Assembly: GCF_902490045.1 (NCBI RefSeq)
Contig: NZ_CABUCJ010000043.1
Coordinates: 1-18,656 of the forward strand
From: an uncultured Anaerotruncus sp.
Lineage (GTDB): Bacteria; Bacillota; Clostridia; Oscillospirales; Ruminococcaceae
DNA length: 18,656 nt
Direction: 5' to 3'
Under the pieces are notes generated by a model. That model saw only the letters and a program-made list of their open reading frames with translations. It searched no databases and had not been told where the DNA came from. Each line of letters opens with the position of its first letter. Position 1 is the first letter of the stretch. The translations under genes were made by a program, and so were the position numbers. Shown piece by piece: positions 1 to 5,685 of the stretch.

Positions 1-23
1 CCGCCAGAACCACCCCTCCTCTT

Positions 24-50
24 GTAAAACCGCTCTCCGAGCGGTTTTAC
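24..50. terminator. Bidirectional terminator-like hairpin
   Basis: A perfect 12-bp inverted repeat (24-35 with 39-50) has a 3-nt loop. The core GC stem is flanked by AAAA on one side and TTTT on the other, the usual shape of a short rho-independent terminator that can work in both directions. It lies about 95 bp downstream of the minus-strand lipoprotein pair and would end that transcript. The T run is only four bases and belongs to the stem, so efficiency is uncertain. Confidence 0.5.
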
Positions 51-60
51 GCTATAAGGT

Positions 61-91
61 GATTTTGTCTGGCACATGTCCAGACAAAATC
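61..91. repeat. Perfect 12-bp inverted repeat with 7-nt loop
   Basis: Positions 61-72 (GATTTTGTCTGG) pair perfectly with 80-91 (CCAGACAAAATC), leaving a 7-nt loop containing ACATGT. On either strand the T run is in the first arm, so this is not a normal intrinsic terminator. It could be a protein-binding dyad, an mRNA 3'-end stabiliser, or part of a double terminator with the hairpin at 24-50. No function can be assigned from sequence alone. Confidence 0.5.
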
Positions 92-145
92 AAAAGGCTG
101 GAGAAGAGTCCTGCTTAGGGCCGGCTTTTATGGATTCTCCCGCGG

Positions 146-745
146 TCAGGGGAGGGATTCGAGCGCCTCCGCCAGCTCCTCCAGCGTGGGGAGCTTCTCC
201 CCGGGCTCCCGGCCGAGCAGGCTTTCCGCGCCGGGGCTGCCGGGGGAGACGGAATTGACGTACTGGACCGCTTCGGGGTCGAGTCCCTCCACGGTGAGGC
301 GGAGGGTGCAGGAGGCGTTGCCCTCGAGCACCAGCGCGCCGAGCCCCGTCTGGAGCGGGAGGGAAACCCCCTTTGCCTCCGTCTCCTTTTTCGTCCCGGC
401 CAGCGGGGTCATGCTCCCGTCGGGGGCCAGGTAGGAGAGCGTGACCTCCCGGGTCGCGCCGGTGATTTGATAGGAGACGGACACGTCGGCGTCCTCCCGC
501 ATGTCGAGGTAGAGGACCGCCGCCTGCCCGTGCACCTTCGCGTTCCGCGTGACCACGCCGATCCCCCCGTCGACCACGGCGGAGGTGATGCTCCCGCCGG
601 TGATCTCGCCGAACGCGGCGGCGGTTTCGTCCTTCCAGGGGACCTCCTGGTTCGGCTGGGGCGCCGAAATCCCCAGGCGGGCGCAGGCGGCCAGCGTAAG
701 CGCGGCAAAAAGGGCCGCGGCCAAGGGCAGTGCGGTGCGTTTCAT
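146..745 (-). CDS. Small lipoprotein, paralogue of the upstream lipoprotein
   Basis: This is a 199-residue secreted lipoprotein of unknown function. A lysine/arginine-led hydrophobic signal peptide ends in a lipobox, LAAC, with Cys21 as the lipidation site, so the protein should be anchored on the outer face of the membrane. Residues about 70-178 look beta-rich and align with residues 60-169 of the next gene upstream (810-1904). Shared blocks are VLYLD, VTLSY, an EGLDP motif and an SLxG block. The C-terminal 20 residues are an acidic helix. The start is supported by GGAGG about 9 nt upstream. The gene follows its paralogue after a 64-bp gap holding a small hairpin (767-783), so the two probably share one transcript. 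I do not recognise the family; an adhesion, binding or stress-envelope role would be a guess. Confidence 0.85.
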   Translation of the reverse strand: MKRTALPLAAALFAALTLAACARLGISAPQPNQEVPWKDETAAAFGEITGGSITSAVVDGGIGVVTRNAKVHGQAAVLYLDMREDADVSVSYQITGATREVTLSYLAPDGSMTPLAGTKKETEAKGVSLPLQTGLGALVLEGNASCTLRLTVEGLDPEAVQYVNSVSPGSPGAESLLGREPGEKLPTLEELAEALESLP

Positions 746-809
746 CAGAAAGCCTCCAATCCTATGACCCGGGGAATCCGGGTTCGATTTCGTGCGGGGG
801 AGGGAGGGA

Positions 810-1904
810 TCAATCCTGCGGGAAGAGGGAGGAGAAATCCCCCATGTCGAGGTCGTCCGCGTACTGGTCGGCCTGGGTCTTGGAGGTCAGCGCGACGAGG
901 TACCCGGCGGGCAGCCGGCCGGCATATTTTTCCTCCAGCGCCTGAAGCGATTCCTGGTCCGCCCTGAGGGCGCCCGCCCATTTTTTCCCGGCGGCGGTCA
1001 GCTCGCCGATCGGGCCCATGACGTCCTTGAACGCGCCGAACGGGTTGTCGCTCCCATAGGTGGTGCCCTCGAGCGCGGCCAGCTCCCTGGCCGGCTTCAT
1101 CACGTCCTCGACGCAGAGATAGACGTCGCCGACCATCCGCGTCTCCGCCGCCATCAGCTCCTCCAGCTCCGCGCCCGAAAAGCCGCGCGCCGTGAGCGCG
1201 TCCCGCGCGTTGTCCAGAATCGCGTCCCGCGCGGCGGCGGCCTCGGTTTTGAATTCCTCCCCGGACAGCTCCCCCTTCAGGTAGCGGCCGGTCGGGCCGT
1301 CGACAAACTCCATCGCAATCCGGTTGGCTTCGGCGATATAATCGCCGTCCTCGGCCGAACCGGAGGCCGCGTCCGCTCTGGAGGAGGCTTCCCCGGCGCC
1401 GAAAAGGCTCTCCGAAACCGGGTCGTCGGGCGGGGAGAAGCCGGCGTAGTTGACCTTCTTGGGGTCGAGCCCCTCGACCGAGATGTCGAAGGAGCATTTC
1501 GCGCCCGCGCCGGAGAGCTGGATTTCGCCCAGTCCAGCCTTCAGGGAGAGGGGGGTGCGGTCGGCGGACGAGTCGGCGTTCGTCTCAAACAGCCGGGTGC
1601 GGTTCCCGTCCGCGTCCCGGTAGCTCAAGGTCACCGTCCGGTGCACGTCGGAGAGCGTGAAGGAGACGGCGGCCTCCCGGTCCTCCGCGAGGTCGAGGTA
1701 GAGGACGGTGGCGTCGCTCTCGATGGAGGCGCTGCCCCAGACGGAAACCGTCCCGTCCTCCGCGGTGCCGGTGATTCCGCCAAAATAGTTGCCCGATTCC
1801 CCGCCCAGCGAAAAGCCGCCCGAGTGGGACGGGATGAACATGCAGGAGGTGAGCGCCAGCGCGGCGCAGAGAACCGACGCGGCGGTTGCAAAAAAACGTT
1901 TCAT
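810..1904 (-). CDS. Two-domain lipoprotein of unknown function
   Basis: This 364-residue lipoprotein starts at 1904, where a GGAGGAG ribosome binding site sits about 6 nt upstream; an in-frame ATG 15 codons earlier has no such site. The signal peptide ends in LTSC with Cys21 lipidated. Residues about 60-169 are beta-rich and paralogous to the downstream lipoprotein (146-745), sharing VLYLD, VTLSY and EGLDP. An alanine/serine/acidic linker (about 170-188) leads to a second, largely helical domain (about 189-364) absent from the paralogue, ending in an acidic tail. A consensus sigma-A promoter lies just upstream at 1949-1977. The pair looks like a duplication followed by gain or loss of the C-terminal domain. 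No catalytic motif is visible and no known family is recognised. Confidence 0.88.
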   Translation of the reverse strand: MKRFFATAASVLCAALALTSCMFIPSHSGGFSLGGESGNYFGGITGTAEDGTVSVWGSASIESDATVLYLDLAEDREAAVSFTLSDVHRTVTLSYRDADGNRTRLFETNADSSADRTPLSLKAGLGEIQLSGAGAKCSFDISVEGLDPKKVNYAGFSPPDDPVSESLFGAGEASSRADAASGSAEDGDYIAEANRIAMEFVDGPTGRYLKGELSGEEFKTEAAAARDAILDNARDALTARGFSGAELEELMAAETRMVGDVYLCVEDVMKPARELAALEGTTYGSDNPFGAFKDVMGPIGELTAAGKKWAGALRADQESLQALEEKYAGRLPAGYLVALTSKTQADQYADDLDMGDFSSLFPQD

Positions 1905-1948
1905 ATAAACTCCTCCGCTTGTATTATGTGTGTGATTAAATTGATACA

Positions 1949-1977
1949 ATAATACAGTAAAGAGGGGGAAATGTCAA
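1949..1977 (-). promoter_or_regulatory. Sigma-A promoter for the lipoprotein pair
   Basis: On the minus strand a perfect -35 box TTGACA (1972-1977) is followed after 17 bp by TATTAT (1949-1954), five of six consensus bases. The predicted start is near 1941, giving a 5' leader of about 37 nt that ends in the GGAGGAG site of the 810-1904 gene. Unlike the surrounding DNA, this stretch is AT-rich. Confidence 0.85.
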
Positions 1978-2144
1978 CCATTTCTCACGCGAAGGGCCTA
2001 AAATTTTCCAAGGGCTTGTCGCCCTGTGGGCGGTTTTCGATATTCCGCCCGAGGGTCTGAGGGCTTTTGTTCGCGCCCCTCCGGGGCGCTTTAGGGGAGC
2101 CGCCTACGGCGGCAAGAATTGCCGGGTCCCGCCCCGGCAGGCGG

Positions 2145-2174
2145 GTCCATTTCTTGATCGCCCAAGAAATGGAC
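2145..2174. repeat. Perfect 12-bp hairpin, left module
   Basis: Positions 2145-2156 (GTCCATTTCTTG) pair perfectly with 2163-2174 (CAAGAAATGGAC) around a six-base loop ATCGCC. It is followed by a purine-rich stretch ending AGGGCG (2181-2186) and then the long-loop stem at 2187-2239. A hairpin of the same design, in opposite orientation, ends the region at 2569-2598. Confidence 0.6.
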
Positions 2175-2186
2175 GAAAGAAGGGCG

Positions 2187-2239
2187 CTCAAGGGGGACTC
2201 ACTTGAAGAAGGCGGGGCGCAAAGCTCGCCCCCCTTGAG
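2187..2239. repeat. 10-bp stem with 33-nt structured loop
   Basis: CTCAAGGGGG at 2187-2196 pairs perfectly with CCCCCTTGAG at 2230-2239. The 33-nt loop itself contains complementary GGCG/CGCC segments. With the adjacent hairpin at 2145-2174 it makes a compact two-hairpin module. The element has no coding potential that I can support. Confidence 0.5.
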
Positions 2240-2405
2240 AATCCCCCCACCGCTCACGTCCAGCCAACTGCAAGAAGAAGGCACGTGCAAGCGTACCCGC
2301 TTGGAGGGGGCACACGGGGAGAATTCTGTTCCCGCAGGGGAGACGCGGCCTTTCCCGGACGGCACACATCGTCCCCGTTTTCACGGAGCGTCATACGGTC
2401 CCTGC

Positions 2406-2439
2406 AAAAAGCGGCCGCCCTTCGGGCGGCCGCTTTTTT
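2406..2439. terminator. Strong bidirectional rho-independent terminator
   Basis: A perfect 15-bp stem (2406-2420 with 2424-2438) with a TTC triloop has a GC core flanked by A5 on the left and T6 on the right. The T run on each strand makes it a classical terminator in both directions. On the minus strand it would stop read-through from the metallo-hydrolase gene before the lipoprotein promoter. Confidence 0.85.
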
Positions 2440-2469
2440 GTATGCAGTTGATCAGGGGGTGGCCCATGG

Positions 2470-2548
2470 AGGGGGGCGGCTCGCCCCCCTTCATGAAGCG
2501 CGCCGGGCGGGCGTCGCGGCGAAGCCGCGCTCCGACCCGAAGGGTCGG
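2470..2548. repeat. Cluster of three perfect hairpins
   Basis: Three adjacent perfect stems are present. AGGGGGGCG at 2470-2478 pairs with 2482-2490 (9 bp, 3-nt loop). CGCGGC at 2515-2520 pairs with 2524-2529 (6 bp, GAA loop). CCGACCC at 2532-2538 pairs with 2542-2548 (7 bp, GAA loop). They lie between the metallo-hydrolase stop codon and the terminator at 2406-2439. Confidence 0.6.
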
Positions 2549-2568
2549 GCAGTCCCGCCCTTCCTTAA

Positions 2569-2598
2569 CGTCCCTTTGGTCGGGACGCCAAAGGGACG
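2569..2598. repeat. Perfect 11-bp hairpin, right module
   Basis: CGTCCCTTTGG at 2569-2579 pairs perfectly with CCAAAGGGACG at 2588-2598 around the 8-nt loop TCGGGACG. It begins five bases beyond the stop codon of the metallo-hydrolase gene on the minus strand. It has no T run, so it is more likely an mRNA 3' protective structure or repeat element than an intrinsic terminator. Its design mirrors the hairpin at 2145-2174. Confidence 0.6.
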
Positions 2599-2603
2599 CG
2601 CGC

Positions 2604-4205
2604 TTATCTTTCCCACTTGTCGCAGAGGGAATTGACCTGGTCGGCGAATTTGGCGAGGTCCTTGTTGGCGCCGCCGCGGTTGTGCTCGATGACGGCCATG
2701 AGGCGTTTCCCGGCGGCGTAGAGGCGGCCGAACACGCCGGTATAGACGCTTTCGGGCTTGGCGGCGGGCTTCATGAGCTCGCGCTTGACGCCCGGTTCGA
2801 GCATGGTGTTGGTCAAAAGGTCGAAGCGCGCGCCGTAGTCGGGCGCGGTGACGGGGACGTTATAGCGTTTGGCGAGCAGGGCGGCGAAGGAGTCGCAGAC
2901 GTCCGATTCGCCGTGCACGACGAAGATGCGCTCGACGGGCGTTTCAAACGCGTCGAGCCAGCGGAGCAGTCCCGCTTGGTCGGCGTGGCCGCTGACCCCC
3001 TCGAGGGAGACGATTTCGGCCTCCACGTCGATCGTCTCACCGAAGAGCTTGACGGATTTGGAGCCCTCCAGCAGCGCGCGCCCGAGGGTCCCGGCCGCCT
3101 GGTAGCCGACGAAGACGACGGTCGACTGCGGCCGCCAGAGGTTGTGCTTGAGGTGGTGCTTGATGCGGCCCGCCTCGCACATGCCCGACGCGGAGAGGAT
3201 GACCTTGGGGGTGTTGTCGAAGTTGATGGCCTTGGATTCGTCGCTCGTCACGGCGAGGTGCAGGCCGAGGAAGGTGATCGGGTTGATGCCGTGGCGGATG
3301 AGCGCGGTGGCCTCCTCGTCAAAGTCGGCGCGGTTGTCCTGGAAGATGCTCGTCGCCTCGACGGCCAGCGGGCTGTCGACATAGACGGGGAAGCTGCTGT
3401 GCCCGTGGACGAGCCCGCGCGCCTTGATGTCGCGCAGGAAATAGAGCATCTCCTGCGTGCGCCCGACGGCGAAGGAGGGGATGACGACGTTGCCGCCCCG
3501 GTCGAAGGTGCGCTGGATGATTTCGGCGAGGCTTTCGGCGTAGTCGGGCGGGGGGTTGTGGAGCCGGTCGCCGTAGGTGGATTCCACAACGACGTAATCC
3601 GCCTCGGAGATATAGCTGGGGTCGTTGATGAGGGGCTGGTTGAGGTTGCCCACGTCGCCCGAAAAGACGAGCTTTTTGGTGACGTCCTCCTCGGTGACCC
3701 ACAGCTCGATGCTCGCGGACCCGAGCAGGTGGCCCGCGTCGATGAACCGGATGGCGATCCCGTCGCAGAGCTGCTCCACCTGGTTGTAGACATAGGGTTC
3801 GAGCTGGGAGATCGCCGTCTCCGCGTCCCGCATGGTGTACATCGGTTCGATCTCCTCGCGCCCCGCGCGCTTGCCCTTGCGGTTTTTCCACTCGGCCTCA
3901 AACTCCTGGATGTGCGCGGAGTCGCGCAGCATGATGCCGCAGAGGTCGCAGGTCGCGTCGGTCGCGCAGATCGCGCCGCGGAAGCCCAGCTTGGCCAGCA
4001 GGGGAAGGCGGCCGGAGTGGTCGATGTGCGCGTGGGTCAGCAGCACATAGTCGATTTCGCCCGGCGCGAAGGGGATTTCCTGGTGCTCATATTCATCGGG
4101 GCCCTGCTGCATGCCGCAGTCGATCAGGAGTTTCTTCCCGCACGCCTGCAAATAGTGACAGCTGCCGGTGACCTCGTGGTCCGCGCCCAAAAAAGACAGT
4201 TGCAT
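2604..4205 (-). CDS. Beta-CASP metallo-beta-lactamase fold RNA-processing exonuclease-like protein
   Basis: This 533-residue cytosolic protein belongs to the bacterial branch of the YSH1/CPSF-like metallo-beta-lactamase family, predicted zinc-dependent RNases. The zinc motif HAHIDH is at residues 58-63, with further ligand positions at His159 (AGHLLGS) and Asp184 (GDVGN). The beta-CASP region follows, with SFAVGRTQEML at 244-254 and the SASGMCEAGRIKHH block at 338-351. The C-terminal RNA-specificity motif SGHAD is at 405-409, then HGE at 431-433. All expected metal ligands are intact, so an active hydrolase is likely; actual RNA substrates are unknown. About 100 residues follow the HGE motif. 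The start has GGGAGG about 8 nt upstream, and a candidate promoter lies at 4235-4263. It appears to be a single-gene unit between two terminators. Confidence 0.93.
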   Translation of the reverse strand: MQLSFLGADHEVTGSCHYLQACGKKLLIDCGMQQGPDEYEHQEIPFAPGEIDYVLLTHAHIDHSGRLPLLAKLGFRGAICATDATCDLCGIMLRDSAHIQEFEAEWKNRKGKRAGREEIEPMYTMRDAETAISQLEPYVYNQVEQLCDGIAIRFIDAGHLLGSASIELWVTEEDVTKKLVFSGDVGNLNQPLINDPSYISEADYVVVESTYGDRLHNPPPDYAESLAEIIQRTFDRGGNVVIPSFAVGRTQEMLYFLRDIKARGLVHGHSSFPVYVDSPLAVEATSIFQDNRADFDEEATALIRHGINPITFLGLHLAVTSDESKAINFDNTPKVILSASGMCEAGRIKHHLKHNLWRPQSTVVFVGYQAAGTLGRALLEGSKSVKLFGETIDVEAEIVSLEGVSGHADQAGLLRWLDAFETPVERIFVVHGESDVCDSFAALLAKRYNVPVTAPDYGARFDLLTNTMLEPGVKRELMKPAAKPESVYTGVFGRLYAAGKRLMAVIEHNRGGANKDLAKFADQVNSLCDKWER

Positions 4206-4234
4206 AACCCAAACCTCCCGATATCGTTTTTTTC

Positions 4235-4263
4235 ATTCTACTACAATCCGGACATTCGCACAA
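4235..4263 (-). promoter_or_regulatory. Candidate promoter for the metallo-hydrolase gene
   Basis: On the minus strand TAGAAT (4235-4240, five of six -10 consensus bases) lies 17 bp from TTGTGC (4258-4263, three of six -35 bases). The stretch is AT-rich compared with its surroundings and sits directly behind the terminator of the preceding gene, where a promoter is expected. The weak -35 box keeps confidence moderate. Confidence 0.45.
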
Positions 4264-4271
4264 GGAAGAGA

Positions 4272-4306
4272 AAGAGGAACGAATAGAATTTCTATTCGTT
4301 CCTCTT
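4272..4306 (-). terminator. Palindromic terminator overlapping the end of the small membrane-protein gene
   Basis: A perfect 17-bp inverted repeat (4272-4288 with 4290-4306) includes the last four sense codons and the TAG stop (4292-4294) of the preceding minus-strand gene. The tip cannot fully pair, so the effective stem is about 15 bp. On the minus strand it is followed by a pyrimidine-rich TCTCTTCCTT tract rather than a clean T run, so it is a plausible but imperfect rho-independent terminator. Confidence 0.6.
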
Positions 4307-4567
4307 ATCGTTGGCCGCCTGTTCCTTCCGGACGGCCTCGATGGCTTTCAACTGGATGATCTCGTAGTGCAGGCGGCGGTTTTCGTCCTCAAGCCTGCTG
4401 TAGCAGCGGTAATCGATATGGTGCTTGATGAGCAGCACGACGATCGCCGTCAGGAGAATTGCGACAAGCAGCAGCGCGAAGATGAAGAGGTCCCCAAGCT
4501 GCAAGTAGTAGCCGCCGAACAGCCTGTACCGTTCCAGCCCGGCGGCGTCGGAGAAAAGCTGGTTCAT
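4292..4567 (-). CDS. Small single-pass membrane protein with C-terminal coiled coil
   Basis: This 91-residue protein is of unknown function. A short N-terminal region is followed by one strongly hydrophobic segment at about residues 25-48, rich in Leu, Ile, Val and Ala. The highly charged helical tail (about 55-91) has heptad-like spacing typical of a coiled coil, resembling small bitopic FtsL/DivIC-like or scaffold proteins only in general layout. The start at 4567 is chosen because AAGGAGGG lies about 6 nt upstream; the reading frame extends further upstream but only as arginine/proline-rich sequence overlapping the next gene. It lies 155 bp after the radical SAM gene. Its 3' end is built into a terminator palindrome. 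No family is recognised. Confidence 0.75.
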   Translation of the reverse strand: MNQLFSDAAGLERYRLFGGYYLQLGDLFIFALLLVAILLTAIVVLLIKHHIDYRCYSRLEDENRRLHYEIIQLKAIEAVRKEQAANDKRNE

Positions 4568-4660
4568 TCCGGTGCCCTCCTTTTTTTGTTCCTGCCGCGT
4601 CCGGGCGCGCCGTATCCGTTTCCGGCCGCCGCCCGGGCTGTCCCCACGCCCTCGCCCGGA

Positions 4661-4686
4661 TTTCGTTAAATCCTTCTTTAGCGAAA
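4661..4686. repeat. AT-rich near-perfect hairpin between genes
   Basis: TTTCGTTAAA (4661-4670) and TTTAGCGAAA (4677-4686) form a 10-bp stem with one G-T position and a 6-nt loop. It lies 36 bp after the radical SAM stop codon on the minus strand and upstream of the small membrane-protein gene. There is no T run, so it may be a weak terminator, a processing site or part of a regulatory region. The rest of the 155-bp gap is GC-rich with no clear promoter. Confidence 0.4.
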
Positions 4687-4722
4687 CAGCCTCACGCCCG
4701 GGGGCCGGGGAGAGCCGTCCTG

Positions 4723-5685
4723 TCAGCCCGGAGCCGTCCCCGCGGCGTCCCCGAGCCGCTTCCCCTGCCAGGAATCCCGCCGTGCGAGCTCCTTGTCGAT
4801 CTCGTTGAGCACGCAGAGCTTTTTGCGGCTCCAGTCGGGGCCGATCAGCGCCTGGGGGTCGCCGTCGCCGGTGAGCCGCCCGATCACCGTTTCGGGCGGA
4901 AGCCATTCGAGCTGGTCGCAGACGGTTTGGACGTATTCGTCACGGCGCATCAACGGGAACGGCCGTTCCCGGTACTGGTCTGCGAGCGCGGTGCCCTCCA
5001 GCAGGTGCAGCAGGTGGATTTTGACGAGGTGCGGGCGCAGCCCGCCGACCCGCTTCGCCGTCTCGACCATCATTTCGCGCGTCTCGCCGGGCAGCCCGTC
5101 GATCAGGTGCACGCCCGCGTTCACGCCGCGCGCCCGCAGCTTTTCAAAGCCCTCGAGGAAATCGGCATAGCTGTGGCAGCGGTTGATCCGCTCCCCCGTC
5201 GCGTCGTGGACGGTCTGGAGCCCGAGCTCGACGGTCAGGTAGGTGCGCCGCGCCAGCTCCCCGAGCAGGTCGCACACCTCGCCGGGCAGGCAGTCGGGCC
5301 GCGTGGCGACCGCCAGCCCCACCACCCCGGGACAGGCGAGCGCCTCCTCATAGATGCGGCGCAGCGTGTCTGCGGGCGCGTAGGTGTTGGTGCGCGCCTG
5401 GAAATAGGCGATGTGCCGGGGGGTGTCCCACTTGCCCGCCATGCGCGCGGCGACCAGGGCGAACTGCTCCCGGACGGGCAGGCGCGGGTCGCCGCCGAAC
5501 TCCCCGCTTCCCGCGGGGGAGCAGTAGACGCACCCTCCCCTCCCCTTCGTCCCGTCGAGGTTGGGGCAGGTGAAGCCCGCGTTCAGCGGCACGCGGGAGA
5601 CCTTGCCGCCGAACCGGCGGGAGAGCGCGTAGGTATAGGTGTGGTACCGCTTGTTGCTGTCGGAATACGGGAAGGGATTTTTCAT
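4723..5685 (-). CDS. YhcC-type radical SAM protein (TIGR01212-like)
   Basis: This 320-residue cytosolic protein is a member of the YhcC group of radical SAM enzymes. Its N-terminal metal-binding signature is C40-PNLDGTKGRGG-C52-VY-C55, the expected CX11CX2C ligand arrangement for a 4Fe-4S cluster in this group, distinct from the classical CX3CX2C. It is followed by the TIM-barrel-like core with the GLQ-type strand and a DGLPGE segment. The substrate is not established; relatives in other bacteria have been linked to tRNA or rRNA modification-type roles only tentatively. Its ATG overlaps the stop of adenine deaminase in an ATGA arrangement, implying translational coupling. The C-terminus is slightly acidic and polar, with no obvious extra domain. 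Confidence 0.9.
   Translation of the reverse strand: MKNPFPYSDSNKRYHTYTYALSRRFGGKVSRVPLNAGFTCPNLDGTKGRGGCVYCSPAGSGEFGGDPRLPVREQFALVAARMAGKWDTPRHIAYFQARTNTYAPADTLRRIYEEALACPGVVGLAVATRPDCLPGEVCDLLGELARRTYLTVELGLQTVHDATGERINRCHSYADFLEGFEKLRARGVNAGVHLIDGLPGETREMMVETAKRVGGLRPHLVKIHLLHLLEGTALADQYRERPFPLMRRDEYVQTVCDQLEWLPPETVIGRLTGDGDPQALIGPDWSRKKLCVLNEIDKELARRDSWQGKRLGDAAGTAPG

Larger units (their letters stand above)
1981..2603. other. Gene-free, hairpin-dense intergenic region
   Basis: I see no supportable gene here; the open frames that cross it lack ribosome binding sites and consist of low-complexity Pro/Arg/Gly sequence. It holds an exceptional density of perfect inverted repeats. Besides those listed separately there are stems 2028-2033/2045-2050, 2073-2079/2083-2089, 2099-2104/2108-2113, 2111-2115/2119-2123 and 2128-2133/2140-2145. 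Most loops are 3-6 nt. A strong bidirectional terminator (2406-2438) sits inside. The region separates the metallo-hydrolase gene from the lipoprotein promoter. Confidence 0.75.

Noticed and set aside
61..91. Intrinsic terminator at the left inverted repeat
   Set aside because: On both strands the T run lies in the first arm and no T run follows the stem, so it does not fit a rho-independent terminator.
1981..2603. CRISPR array or tRNA cluster in the hairpin-rich region
   Set aside because: The repeats are inverted, differ from one another and are not evenly spaced. No cloverleaf with an anticodon arm or conserved TTC-type T-loop sequence could be built.
2067..4286. Long plus-strand open frame of about 740 codons opposite the metallo-hydrolase gene
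   Set aside because: It is antisense to a gene with intact catalytic motifs and good start signals. The translation is low-complexity Asp/Val/Gly/Arg-rich, as expected for the complement of GC-rich coding DNA.
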